A stretch of DNA of 64,000 bases from an uncultured Solimonas sp. (lineage in GTDB: Bacteria; Pseudomonadota; Gammaproteobacteria; Nevskiales; Nevskiaceae), in the NCBI GenBank assembly GCA_946478985.1, contig CAMLDZ010000004.1:1-64000 (forward strand). Direction: 5' to 3'. This document shows positions 44,863 through 56,383 of this stretch, piece after piece (the first letter of the stretch is position 1; every line of letters starts with the position of its first letter). Both the position numbers and the translations under genes were made by a program. Under the pieces are notes generated by a model. The model saw only the letters and a program-made list of their open reading frames with translations. It did not search any database and was not told the origin of the DNA.

Positions 44863-47108
44863 GCACGTCCGAAGCAGCGCTGCCGCCGATGCAGCCGGAC
44901 GCCTGCGAGCGCGAGCCGATCCACATCCCCGGCGCGATCCAGCCGCATGGCTATTGGTTCTGCCTCGACGAACCGGCGCTGACCATCAGCCAGCTCAGCG
45001 CCAACGTCGGCACGCTGCTGCGGCAGCCGGCCCAGCAACTGCTGGGCAGCGCCTTCGCCGCGCTGGTCGACGATGCCACCGTACGGCGCCTGCGCAGGGC
45101 CTGCGCGGGCACCCTGGACAAGCCGCTCTATCTCGGCGCCCTGGCCTTCGCCGGCATCGCGATGGACGCCATCCTGCATCGCCATGACGGCCTGCTGATC
45201 CTCGAACTGGAACCGGCCGGCGGCGGCGATGGCAGCTTCGCCTCGATGTACCCGCTGGTGCGCTCGTTCGTGGCCAGCCTGCAGCAGTCCGAATCGGTCG
45301 CCGAGCTCTGCGCGCTGGCGGCGCGCGAGATGCGCCGCATCACCGGCTTCGGCCGCGTGCTGGTCTACCGCTTCAACGACGATGGCCACGGCCACGTGCT
45401 CGGCGAGAGCCTCGAAGCCGGTTACGACGCCTACATGGGCTTGCACTTCCCCGCGTCGGACATTCCCCGACAGGCACGCGAGCTCTATCTGGCCAATCAC
45501 ATCCGCCTGATTGCCGACGCCAACTACACGCCGTCGCCGCTGGTGCCGACCTTGCATCCACAGCGCGGCACACCGACCGATCTGCGGCACTCGGGCCTGC
45601 GCAGCGTCTCGCCGCTGCACGTCCAGTACATGAAGAACATGGGCACGCTGGCGTCGATGTCGATCTCGATCATCGTCCGCGGCGCGCTATGGGGTCTGAT
45701 CTCCTGCCATCACGCCAGCGCACGCACGCTGCCGTTCGACGTGCGTACCGCCTGCGAGCATCTGGGCCAGATCCTGTCCTTGCAGATCGAAGCCAAGGAG
45801 GAGCGCAGCGAATCCGCGCATGGCCTGGAGCTACGCCGGCGCATGGTGGCGCTGCTGTCCTCGATGACCGATGGCGACAACTTCGTCGACGGACTGGCAG
45901 CGCGACCCGAGGCTCTGCTGGCCTTCGCCGAGGCCAGCGGCGCGGCCATCGTCTCCGGCGGGCGCTGCCTGCGGATCGGCAACGCGCCGGCGGAACCGAA
46001 GATCCTGGCGCTGCTCGACTGGATCAACCCGCGCGCGACCGACGGCATCTTCCACACCCATCAGCTCGCCGCCGACTACGCCGACGCCGACGCACTCGAA
46101 TCGGTCGCCGGCGTGCTGGCGATCGCCATCTCGCAGTTGCACCAGCACTATCTGATCTGGTTCCGGCCGGAAGTCGTGCAGACCGTGAACTGGGCCGGCA
46201 AGCCGACCAAGGAGCCGCACCCGGACGATCCGGGTGCCGCGCAGCGGCTGCAGCCGCGCGGCAGCTTCGCGCAGTGGGCCCAGACCGTGCGCGGCCGCGC
46301 GGCGCCGTGGCGGCGCAGCGAAATCGAAAGCGCGATGGAGTTCCGCACGGCGATTCTGGCGGTGGTGTTGCGCCGCGCCGAGGAAATGGCGGCGCTGGCC
46401 GGAGAGCTGGCGCGCTCCAATCGCGAGCTCGAAGCCTTTTCGTACTCGGTGTCGCACGACTTGCGCGCACCGCTGCGGCACATCGTCGGCTACGCGGACC
46501 TGCTGCGCGAGTTCGAAGGCGCCCGGCTCAGCGAGCGCGGTACGCGCTTCCTGCACAACATCGAAGACTCGGCGCACTTCGCCGGCAGCCTGGTCGACAG
46601 CCTGCTGAACTTCTCGCACATGGGCCGCAGCGCATTGCAACGCGCCGCGGTGCCGCTGGACGAGCTGGTTCGCCACGTGATCGACGATCTGCGCGACGAG
46701 CTCAAGGACCGCGATCTGCAATGGACGATCGGCTCGCTGCCGGTGGTGAACGGTGACCCGACCTTCCTGCAGCTGGCCTTGCGCAACCTGCTGTCGAACG
46801 CCATCAAGTACACGCGTACGCGCACGCCGGCGCGGATCAGCATCGAGGCCGAGGACCAGCCGGACAGCCACGTCATCCATGTCCGCGATAACGGCGTCGG
46901 CTTCAGCATGAAGTACGCGAACAAGCTGTTCGGCGTGTTCCAGCGCCTGCACCGCATGGAGGACTTCGAAGGTACCGGCATCGGCCTGGCCAATGTCCGC
47001 CGAATCATCGAGCGGCACGACGGCCACGTCTGGGCCGAAGGCGAGCTCGATCGCGGTGCCACGTTCTCGTTTTCACTGCCCAAGATTTCCCGTCCCGCTG
47101 TTTCCTGA
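44859..47108 (+). CDS. bphP: Bacteriophytochrome histidine kinase
   Basis: A 749-residue red/far-red photoreceptor. The N-terminal PAS domain has Cys16, the usual biliverdin attachment residue in BphPs, ahead of EPIHIPGAIQPHG. The GAF domain shows PASDIPRQAR (Asp201) and SPLHVQYMKNMG (His254); the PHY domain carries the tongue motif PRGSF (466-470). The kinase part has SHDLRAPLRH with His533, followed by an HATPase with DNGVGF. All key residues for a functional phytochrome kinase are present. It is coupled by overlap to the haem oxygenase and followed 2 bp later by a response regulator. Confidence 0.94.
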   Translation: MSTSEAALPPMQPDACEREPIHIPGAIQPHGYWFCLDEPALTISQLSANVGTLLRQPAQQLLGSAFAALVDDATVRRLRRACAGTLDKPLYLGALAFAGIAMDAILHRHDGLLILELEPAGGGDGSFASMYPLVRSFVASLQQSESVAELCALAAREMRRITGFGRVLVYRFNDDGHGHVLGESLEAGYDAYMGLHFPASDIPRQARELYLANHIRLIADANYTPSPLVPTLHPQRGTPTDLRHSGLRSVSPLHVQYMKNMGTLASMSISIIVRGALWGLISCHHASARTLPFDVRTACEHLGQILSLQIEAKEERSESAHGLELRRRMVALLSSMTDGDNFVDGLAARPEALLAFAEASGAAIVSGGRCLRIGNAPAEPKILALLDWINPRATDGIFHTHQLAADYADADALESVAGVLAIAISQLHQHYLIWFRPEVVQTVNWAGKPTKEPHPDDPGAAQRLQPRGSFAQWAQTVRGRAAPWRRSEIESAMEFRTAILAVVLRRAEEMAALAGELARSNRELEAFSYSVSHDLRAPLRHIVGYADLLREFEGARLSERGTRFLHNIEDSAHFAGSLVDSLLNFSHMGRSALQRAAVPLDELVRHVIDDLRDELKDRDLQWTIGSLPVVNGDPTFLQLALRNLLSNAIKYTRTRTPARISIEAEDQPDSHVIHVRDNGVGFSMKYANKLFGVFQRLHRMEDFEGTGIGLANVRRIIERHDGHVWAEGELDRGATFSFSLPKISRPAVS

Positions 47109-47110
47109 CC

Positions 47111-47563
47111 ATGCTCAAACCGATCCTGCTCGTCGAAGACAACCCCAAGGACCTCGAGCTGACCTTGATCGCGCTGGCCAAAAGCCAGCTCGCCAACGAG
47201 GTCGTCATCGCCCGCGACGGCGCCGAGGCACTCGATTACCTGCTGATGCGCGGCGCCTTCGGCGCACGCGTCGCCGGCAATCCGGCGGTGATCCTGCTCG
47301 ATCTCAAGCTGCCCAAGCTCGATGGCATCGAGGTGCTGCAGGCGGTGCGCAGCACCCCGTCGCTCAAGAGCGTTCCGGTGGTCATGCTGACCTCGTCGCG
47401 CGAGGAGCCGGATCTGCTGCGCAGCTACGAGCTGGGGGTCAATGCCTACGTGGTCAAGCCGGTCGACTTCCGCGACTTCGTCGAGGCGATCGCCGATCTC
47501 GGCGTCTTCTGGGCCGTGCTCAACGAACCGCCGCCGGGTTCGGCGCGTGTGCTGCGGCGATGA
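47111..47563 (+). CDS. Rcp1-type single-domain response regulator
   Basis: A 150-residue CheY-like receiver with Asp64 as the phosphorylation site, Thr94 and Lys116 as the other switch residues. The C-terminal end FWAVLNEPPPG is typical of Rcp1-type regulators, which are the usual partners of phytochrome kinases. No DNA-binding or enzymatic output domain is attached, so it should pass the signal on or act as a phosphate sink. It starts 2 bp after bphP and overlaps the next gene by 4 bp. Confidence 0.91.
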   Translation: MLKPILLVEDNPKDLELTLIALAKSQLANEVVIARDGAEALDYLLMRGAFGARVAGNPAVILLDLKLPKLDGIEVLQAVRSTPSLKSVPVVMLTSSREEPDLLRSYELGVNAYVVKPVDFRDFVEAIADLGVFWAVLNEPPPGSARVLRR

Positions 47564-49515
47564 GCCTGGCTCCGGCGACCCGCTGGCCGCGGCCGTTGTC
47601 GATCCTGCTGGTCGAGGATCACCGGCTCGACGCCGAACTGATCCAGGCACGGTTGGCCACGCTGGGCTGCGCCTGCAGCTACAGCATCGTCGACTCCGAG
47701 GCAGGACTGCGCGAACAGCTCGCCAACCACCGCTTCGATGTGATTTTGTCCGACTACATGCTGCCGATGTTCTCTGGCGCCGACGCCCTGGCGATCGCCC
47801 AGCGCGAGGCACCGGATACGCCGTTCATCTTCGTGTCCGGCGCCCTCGGCGAAGAGCATGCCGTGGAGATGCTTCGGCAGGGCGCCACCGATTACGTGGT
47901 CAAGCAGCGTCTGCAGCGGCTGCCGATGACCGTCAAGCGCGCCATCGAGCAGGCCGAGGAGCGGCGCGGGCGCCTGAAGGCCGAGAACACGCTGCGCGAG
48001 TACGAGATCAATTTCCGCCAGCTGATCGACACCCTCAAGGACTTCGCGGTCATCAGCCTCGATCTGGAAGGCCGCATCCGCAGCTGGAACAGCGCCGCGG
48101 AGCGGCTGCTCGGCATCCGCGCCGACGCCATCATCGGCCGGCCGGTCGCCACCTTGTATGCGCACGATGCCGACGGTGACAGCAAGGTGCGCGTATCGCT
48201 GGAAGTCGCCGCCCAGCACGACAGCCATTTGCGTGAAAGCTGGATGCCCGGCCGCGATGGCGAGCAGTTCTTCGTGTCGATCGTCACCACCGCGATCCGC
48301 GACGAGAACGGCAAGCTGACCGGCTTTTCCAAGATCATCCGCGACACCACCGAGGCGCACCGCGCTGCCGCCGAGATGCGCCGCGCCAAGGAAGCGGCGG
48401 AGGCCGCCAACGCCGCCAAGGATCAGTTCCTGGCGATGCTCTCGCACGAGCTGCGCACGCCGCTGACGCCGATTCTTGCCGTTACCAGCTTCATGGAACA
48501 GCGCGTCGACCTGCCGCCGGCGCTGGCCGAGCTGCTGCCGCTGATTCGCCGCAACATCGAGATCGAGGCGCGGCTGATCGACGACCTGCTCGACCTGAGC
48601 AGCATCACGCATAACCGCCTGAGCTTGCAGCTGGCGACGCTGGACCTGCACGACAGCCTGCGGCCGGCGCTGGACGGCGCGCGCGTCGACACCGCCGACA
48701 AGCGCCAGCACCTGGAGATCAGGCTCGACGCCACGCAGACGCATGTGGATGCCGACGCCACGCGCCTGCAGCAGATCGTCACCAACCTGCTGCATAACGC
48801 CGTGAAGTTCACCCCGGCGGGCGGCCGCATCAGCATCGAGACTTTCAACCCGGACACGCAGCACATCGTGCTGCGCGTCAGCGACTCGGGCATCGGCATC
48901 AGCGCCGCGGCGCTGCCGCGCATCTTCTCCGCCTTCGAGCAGGCCGACGGCACCATCAATCGCCAGTTCGGCGGACTCGGGCTCGGCCTGGCCATCGCAC
49001 ACGCCCTGGCCCAGAAACACGGCGGCTCGCTGCGCGCCGAAAGCCAGGGCAGTGGCTGCGGCGCCTGCTTCACGCTGCAGTTGCCGCTGTCGCTGGCCGA
49101 AACGCGACCGGCACCACCGGCCGCCGCGCCGCAGCCGGCGACTGGCCGGCCGCTGCAGATTCTGCTGGTCGAGGACAACGAGGACACCACCATCGCGGTG
49201 ACGACGCTGCTGAGCCTGTCCGGCCATGCCGTCGAAACAGCGGGCAGCCTGGCCGAGCTGCCGGACAAGCTGCAGGCGAGGCGCTACGACCTGCTGATCA
49301 GCGACCTCGGCCTGCCGGACGGCGACGGCGTCGACGTGGTGCGTCGCTTCAACGCCACGCAGGACGCGCCGTCCATCGCGATGACGGGCTTCGGCATGGC
49401 CGACGATATCCGCCGTTGCCGCGATGCCGGCTTCACCGCGCACCTGACCAAGCCGGTCGATTTCGAGCGCCTGCAGGCCCTGATCCGCTCGCTGACGCTG
49501 GACCGCAACGGCTGA
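47560..49515 (+). CDS. Hybrid signalling protein REC-PAS-HisKA-HATPase-REC
   Basis: A 651-residue soluble hybrid kinase. The first receiver (about 13-130) has Asp65, a PAS domain lies at about 150-265, the dimerisation helix carries His296 in LSHELRTP, the ATP-binding domain has Asn413, DSGIG (442-446) and GLGLGLAI (472-479), and a second receiver (about 533-650) has Asp582 and Lys631. It could take phosphate from the phytochrome or Rcp protein and relay it on. It closes the operon; no output effector gene follows. Confidence 0.91.
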   Translation: MSLAPATRWPRPLSILLVEDHRLDAELIQARLATLGCACSYSIVDSEAGLREQLANHRFDVILSDYMLPMFSGADALAIAQREAPDTPFIFVSGALGEEHAVEMLRQGATDYVVKQRLQRLPMTVKRAIEQAEERRGRLKAENTLREYEINFRQLIDTLKDFAVISLDLEGRIRSWNSAAERLLGIRADAIIGRPVATLYAHDADGDSKVRVSLEVAAQHDSHLRESWMPGRDGEQFFVSIVTTAIRDENGKLTGFSKIIRDTTEAHRAAAEMRRAKEAAEAANAAKDQFLAMLSHELRTPLTPILAVTSFMEQRVDLPPALAELLPLIRRNIEIEARLIDDLLDLSSITHNRLSLQLATLDLHDSLRPALDGARVDTADKRQHLEIRLDATQTHVDADATRLQQIVTNLLHNAVKFTPAGGRISIETFNPDTQHIVLRVSDSGIGISAAALPRIFSAFEQADGTINRQFGGLGLGLAIAHALAQKHGGSLRAESQGSGCGACFTLQLPLSLAETRPAPPAAAPQPATGRPLQILLVEDNEDTTIAVTTLLSLSGHAVETAGSLAELPDKLQARRYDLLISDLGLPDGDGVDVVRRFNATQDAPSIAMTGFGMADDIRRCRDAGFTAHLTKPVDFERLQALIRSLTLDRNG

Positions 49516-49523
49516 GGCCGGGC

Positions 49524-50201
49524 TCAAAGCTGCAGGCGCAGACTCAGCCAGCGCGCCAGATCGCCGATCTCCTCGGCGCTGACTTCGTGGCCCATGGGGT
49601 AACTCCGCCACTCCACGGCGTAGCCGCGCTGCTGCAGACCACGCGCGGTACTCTCGCCCCAGGCGTAGGCGACCACCGGATCGGCACGGCCGTGCGCGAG
49701 AAACAGCGGCGTCTGCCGCGACAGCGGGCTGGCCTCGGCCTCCAGCGTCTCGTGCAGGGGCATGTAGGTGGAGAGGCCGACCACGCCGGCCAGAGGGCTG
49801 TCGAGGCGCAGGCCGGCATGCAGGGCAATCGCGCCGCCCTGCGAGAAGCCGCAGAGAACCAGCTTCGACGCCGGGATGCCGGCCGCCATCTCGGCGTCGA
49901 TGTAGGCCCGCACCCGCGCCGACGAGGCGCGGATCCCGGCGACGTCCTGCTTCACATTGGCATCGAGCGCGAGGATGTCGTACCAGGCGCGCATCGGCAC
50001 GCCGCCATTGAGAGTGACCGGGCGCACCGGCGCATGCGGGAAGATGAAGCGGACGCCGTGGCCGCGACCTAGCCGCAGCTCCGGCACGATCGGCACGAAG
50101 TCGTTGCCGTCGGCACCCAGCCCGTGCAGCCAGATCACCGTCGCGGTATGCGCGCCGTCCGGCTGCATCACCATCTCTTCACGTCGCTGTTCGAGTTTCA
50201 T
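49524..50201 (-). CDS. Carboxylesterase, EstB/acyl-protein-thioesterase family
   Basis: A 225-residue alpha/beta hydrolase of the phospholipase/carboxylesterase family. The triad is Ser120 in GFSQGG, Asp174 in HGRADP and His205 in PMGHEV; WLHGLGADGNDF is the conserved oxyanion block. These enzymes cut short-chain esters in the cytoplasm. Methionines at 10 and 12 are alternative starts. It is divergent from lptM and converges on the phytochrome operon. Confidence 0.88.
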   Translation of the reverse strand: MKLEQRREEMVMQPDGAHTATVIWLHGLGADGNDFVPIVPELRLGRGHGVRFIFPHAPVRPVTLNGGVPMRAWYDILALDANVKQDVAGIRASSARVRAYIDAEMAAGIPASKLVLCGFSQGGAIALHAGLRLDSPLAGVVGLSTYMPLHETLEAEASPLSRQTPLFLAHGRADPVVAYAWGESTARGLQQRGYAVEWRSYPMGHEVSAEEIGDLARWLSLRLQL

Positions 50202-50314
50202 CCGCGGATTCTCGCCAGCCGGGCCGGAAGCGTAAACCGGCGCCGCAATGGCGGGCCGCCGGAAACGGCGGCAAAGCGCGGTAAACTGCCGGCCCGCTGC
50301 CGCCGTCTCCTGCC

Positions 50315-50509
50315 ATGCGCACGCTCCTGCTCACCCTCGCCATCGCCCTGCTGCTGTCCGCCTGCGGACAGAGCGGCAGGCTGGTGCTGCCGGAAAAGGC
50401 CGCCAGGCCGGCGCCGCCTGCCGCGCCAGCCGCAGCCGCGCCTGCCGCCGACGATGAGGCGGCGCAGCAGGCACCGGCCGAGCGTCGGCCGGTAACGACC
50501 AAGCCCTGA
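50315..50509 (+). CDS. lptM: LPS translocon maturation lipoprotein LptM
   Basis: A 64-residue small lipoprotein. A signal peptide with the lipobox LSAC (Cys17) is followed by GQSGRLVLPEKAARP and a Pro/Ala-rich tail. It matches the LptM (YifL) family, which helps oxidative maturation of the LptDE outer-membrane machine. The family is almost always just upstream of lysA, as here (26 bp). The tail is more Ala/Pro-rich than usual. Confidence 0.85.
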   Translation: MRTLLLTLAIALLLSACGQSGRLVLPEKAARPAPPAAPAAAAPAADDEAAQQAPAERRPVTTKP

Positions 50510-50535
50510 AACCTCAATTTGCTGCAGGATCTCGC

Positions 50536-51779
50536 GTGGATCACTTTGAATTGCGTGGCGGCGCGCTGTACGCCGAAGACGTGCCTCTCAGCCAGCTCGC
50601 CGAGCAGTTCGGCACGCCCTTGTACGTCTATTCCAAGGCGGCGCTGACGCAGAATTACCGCGCCTTCGACGAGGCCCTGGCCGGCATCGACCATCAGGTC
50701 TGCTACGCGGTCAAGGCCAATTCCAACATCGCCGTGCTGCAGACGCTGGCGCGCCTCGGCGCCGGCTTCGACATCGTCTCCGGCGGCGAGCTGCAGCGCG
50801 TGCTCAAGGCCGGCGGCGAGGCCGGCAAGGTGGTGTTTTCCGGCATCGGCAAGAGCGCGGACGAGATCCGCCTGGCGCTGCACGCCGGCATCGCCTGCTT
50901 CAACATCGAGTCCGAATACGAGCTGGCGCTGCTCGACAGCGAGGCGCAAAAGCTCGGCAAGCGCGCGCGCATCGCCCTGCGCGTCAATCCGGACGTCGAC
51001 GCCAAGACCCATCCGTACATCTCGACGGGGCTGAAAAACAACAAGTTCGGCGTCGACATCGCCACCGCCGAGCGGCTCTACCGCCACGCGGCGACGCTGC
51101 CGGGCATCGAGATCGACGGCGTCGCCAGCCACATCGGCTCGCAGCTGCTCGACATCACCCCGTACCTGGACGCGCTGGACCGCGTGCTGGCGCTGGTCGA
51201 CCGGCTCGCCGCGCACGGCATCCGCCTGCATCACATCGACGTCGGCGGCGGCCAGGGCGTGCGCTACCGCGACGAAACACCGATGAACCTGGGCGAATGG
51301 GCAGCGGCCGTGGGCGCCAAGATCGCCGGCCGCGGCCTGAGGCTGTACACCGAGCCGGGCCGCGCCATCGCCGGCAGCGCCGGGCTGCTGCTCAGCCGCG
51401 TGATCGGCGTGAAGGGCGGCGAGGCCAAGCGCTTCGCGGTGATCGACGCGGCGATGAACGACCTGATCCGGCCGACGCTGTACCAGGCCTGGATGGACAT
51501 CGTGCCGGTACAGCCGCGCAGCGACGTCGCCGCGCAGATCTACGACGTGGTCGGCCCGGTCTGCGAATCCGGCGACTGGCTCGGCAAGGACCGCGAGCTG
51601 GCGATCAAAGCCGGCGACCTGCTGGCGGTGCGCACCGCCGGCGCCTACGGCTTCACGATGAGCTCCAACTACAACACCCGCGGCCGCGCCGCCGAGGTGA
51701 TCGTCGACGGCGGCAACGCGCACCTGGTGCGCGAGCGCGAAAGCTTCGACGACCAGATCCGCAACGAGCGGCTGCTGCC

Positions 51780-51783
<4 letters not shown>
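50536..51783 (+). CDS. lysA: Diaminopimelate decarboxylase
   Basis: A 415-residue PLP enzyme that makes lysine from meso-diaminopimelate. PLP lysine is Lys60 in CYAVKANSN, the substrate-site cysteine lies in GPVCESGDW, and HIGSQ and the GGGQG glycine loop bind the PLP phosphate. The start is a GTG at 50536 with AGGA 6 bp upstream. The stop overlaps polA by 4 bp (ATGA), so lptM, lysA and polA probably form one transcript. Confidence 0.94.
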
Positions 51784-54575
<2,792 letters not shown>

Positions 54576-54620
54576 AGGAAATTTAGTTGTAATTGCGCGA
54601 ATTTCTTGCAACTTACCTTA

Positions 54621-54647
54621 AAATCAGTTTCTCCAACTTACTGATTT
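54621..54647. repeat. AT-rich dyad downstream of polA
   Basis: AAATCAGT (54621-54628) and ACTGATTT (54640-54647) are perfect inverted copies with an 11-bp spacer, in the most AT-rich part of the region. There is no T-run, so a terminator is unlikely; an operator or a weak hairpin at the polA transcript end is possible. Confidence 0.4.
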
Positions 54648-54703
54648 GAAAGGAAACCCGTCTGCGCCTGCCGCAACGCAAAAAAGCCTCGCGAACCGGC
54701 CTT

Positions 54704-54730
54704 GAACTTTCGCCATCGGCCCGCATCTAA
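54704..54730 (+). promoter_or_regulatory. SigmaE/AlgU-like promoter ahead of the candidate small RNA
   Basis: GAACTT (54704-54709) and TCTAA (54726-54730) are 16 bp apart, matching the envelope-stress sigma factor pattern GAACTT-N16/17-TCTGA. Expected start is near 54736. The next plus-strand feature is a terminator with no coding frame between. Confidence 0.6.
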
Positions 54731-54735
54731 AGTTT

Positions 54736-54851
54736 CGAGCGGCGATACTCCCTGTCCCGCTCCCCGCCTCCACTCCCTGGGCGGGTCCGGCATCCCCCAA
54801 TGGCCGGAAAGCGTGGCCCGGCGGCTTCCCCCCAAGTCGCCGGGCTTTTTT
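54736..54851 (+). ncRNA. Candidate small RNA at the Spot 42/ErsA locus
   Basis: About 116 nt from the sigmaE-like promoter to the intrinsic terminator. Three stem-loops show C-rich loops: CCCGCC/GGCGGG (54763-54768 with 54780-54785, loop with CTCCC), CCGGC/GCCGG (54787-54791 with 54803-54807, loop ATCCCCCAATG) and the terminator with a CCCCCC loop. The 5' end adds single-stranded CTCCC runs. The position, between polA and a minus-strand engB, is that of Spot 42 in Escherichia and ErsA in Pseudomonas; ErsA is AlgU-dependent. Sequence identity to either is not evident to me. An envelope-stress riboregulator is a fair inference. Confidence 0.62.
54816..54851 (+). terminator. Rho-independent terminator with a six-cytosine loop
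   Basis: GCCCGGCGGCTT (54816-54827) pairs with AAGTCGCCGGGC (54834-54845), 12 bp with one G-U, around the loop CCCCCC, then six T residues. Confidence 0.85.
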
Positions 54852-54888
54852 ATGCGCGACGATACGCCCGTCGCGCCGAGCCCGCGGA

Positions 54889-55527
54889 TCAGACCGCCGG
54901 CGAAGCCAGCCAGTTCTGCAGGCGCAGACGCGCCTCGTCGACGCCGAGCCGGGACGTCGACGAGAACAGCTGCGTGCTCACCTGCGGCAGATCCGCGACC
55001 GCCTTCTGCACCTGCAGCAGCGTCGACTTGGCGGCGCCGAAGCCCAGTTTGTCGGCCTTGGTCAGCAACAGCAGACAGGGCAGCTTGCGGTACGCAGCCC
55101 ACTCCAGCATCTGCGCATCGAATGGTGTCAGCGGATGGCGGATGTCCATGATCTGCACCACCGCGCGCAGATTGGCGCGACCTTCCAGGTAGTCGCCGAT
55201 CAGCCGCCCCCAGCCCTTGCGGATGTCCTTGGGCACATCGGCGAAACCGTAGCCGGGCAGGTCGACGAAGCGGCCGCCCGTCACATCGAACAGGTTGATC
55301 AGCTGAGTGCGACCTGGGGTCTTGCTGACGCGCGCCAGCTGCTTCTGGTTGCACAGGGTATTGAGCGCGCTCGACTTGCCGGCGTTGGAACGGCCGGCGA
55401 AGGCGATCTCCGGCAGGCCGTCGGGCGGCAGTTGCGTGAGCTGGGCGCAGGACATCAGAAATTTGGCGCTGGCGAACGGATTCGGCGGCGGCGGGGCGGC
55501 GGACTTGCGGGGCGGCGTGCTATTCAT
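54889..55527 (-). CDS. engB: Ribosome biogenesis GTPase EngB (YsxC/YihA)
   Basis: A 212-residue TRAFAC GTPase needed for large ribosomal subunit assembly. G1 is GRSNAGKSS (45-53), G3 is DLPGYG near 104, G4 is TKAD near 162. The N-terminal extension with APPPPNP is short and variable in the family. ATG at 55527 is the first start that fits family length. It faces the candidate small RNA, whose terminator ends 38 bp from its stop codon, and it is divergent from the cytochrome c4 gene. Confidence 0.92.
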   Translation of the reverse strand: MNSTPPRKSAAPPPPNPFASAKFLMSCAQLTQLPPDGLPEIAFAGRSNAGKSSALNTLCNQKQLARVSKTPGRTQLINLFDVTGGRFVDLPGYGFADVPKDIRKGWGRLIGDYLEGRANLRAVVQIMDIRHPLTPFDAQMLEWAAYRKLPCLLLLTKADKLGFGAAKSTLLQVQKAVADLPQVSTQLFSSTSRLGVDEARLRLQNWLASPAV

Positions 55528-55711
55528 CTGTGCGGGCGCGGGCGAGGCCGGCCAGCATACCCGCAAACGGCGCATGGCCCGCGCCGGCGGCGTGGCGGCG
55601 CGGTGAAAACTGCAAGCCGGACCTGTAGAATCCGCAAACTTTCGGTCTGGTCCAACCCGTGCCCATACGCAAAACCAGCAAACGGCACGAATCGCTTTGG
55701 GAGCTTGTCGC

Positions 55712-56356
55712 ATGAAGCGCGTTTTACTGGCTGCCGTTTTCTGTGCGCCGCTGTGGGCCCCTGCGTCCGCCATGGCGGAAGGCACGGCCAAAGATCCTTA
55801 CACCCAGGGGAGCGTCGAAGCTGGCGCCGCCAAGGCTGCCACCTGCGCTGCTTGCCACGGTCCCGGCGGCAACAGCGCAAATCCGGAATGGCCGAAGCTG
55901 GCCGGGCAGAGCTCGCGTTTCATCGCCGAGCAGCTGCAGCAGTTCAAGAGCGGCAAGCGTCAGAACCCGCTGATGACGGCGCAGGCCGCCGCGCTGTCGG
56001 ATGACGACATCAAGAATCTCGCGGCGTACTTCGCCGCCCAGAAGCCGGCGCCCGGCGTGGCCAGCGAGGCGGCCGTCGGCGCGGTTCAGAACCTCTACCG
56101 CGCCGGTGACGCAGCGCGCGGCCTGCCGGCCTGTGCGGCCTGCCACGGTCCGGCCGGCGCCGGCGTCTCGCCCGCCGCCTATCCGCGCATCGGCGGCCAG
56201 CATTCGGTTTACGTCGCTTCGCGCCTGAAAGCGTACCGTGACGCCGCCAAGACGCAGCTGCCGGAAGGGAACTACAAGATCATGGCGACGGTCGCAGGCA
56301 AGCTCTCCGATCAGGAGATCGAGGCGCTGGCGTCGTACGTCAACGGCCTGCACTAA
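55712..56356 (+). CDS. Dihaem cytochrome c4
   Basis: A 214-residue periplasmic cytochrome c4. The signal peptide spans about 1-22 (PASAMAEG), CAACH sites lie at 45-49 and 141-145, and each half shows the same fold with a methionine ligand (PLMTAQ; YKIMATVAGKLSD). It carries electrons to terminal oxidases. ATG 55712 with GGGAG upstream is preferred over an earlier in-frame start. Placed between engB and dsbA exactly as in Pseudomonas. Confidence 0.91.
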   Translation: MKRVLLAAVFCAPLWAPASAMAEGTAKDPYTQGSVEAGAAKAATCAACHGPGGNSANPEWPKLAGQSSRFIAEQLQQFKSGKRQNPLMTAQAAALSDDDIKNLAAYFAAQKPAPGVASEAAVGAVQNLYRAGDAARGLPACAACHGPAGAGVSPAAYPRIGGQHSVYVASRLKAYRDAAKTQLPEGNYKIMATVAGKLSDQEIEALASYVNGLH

Positions 56357-56383
56357 AACCGCCGCCTTTCCAAGGAAACTTCG

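Noticed and set aside
54736..54851. Direct assignment as Spot 42 (spf)
   Set aside because: Only the position fits; the C-rich loops and the promoter type do not match Spot 42, so I keep it as an unnamed candidate.
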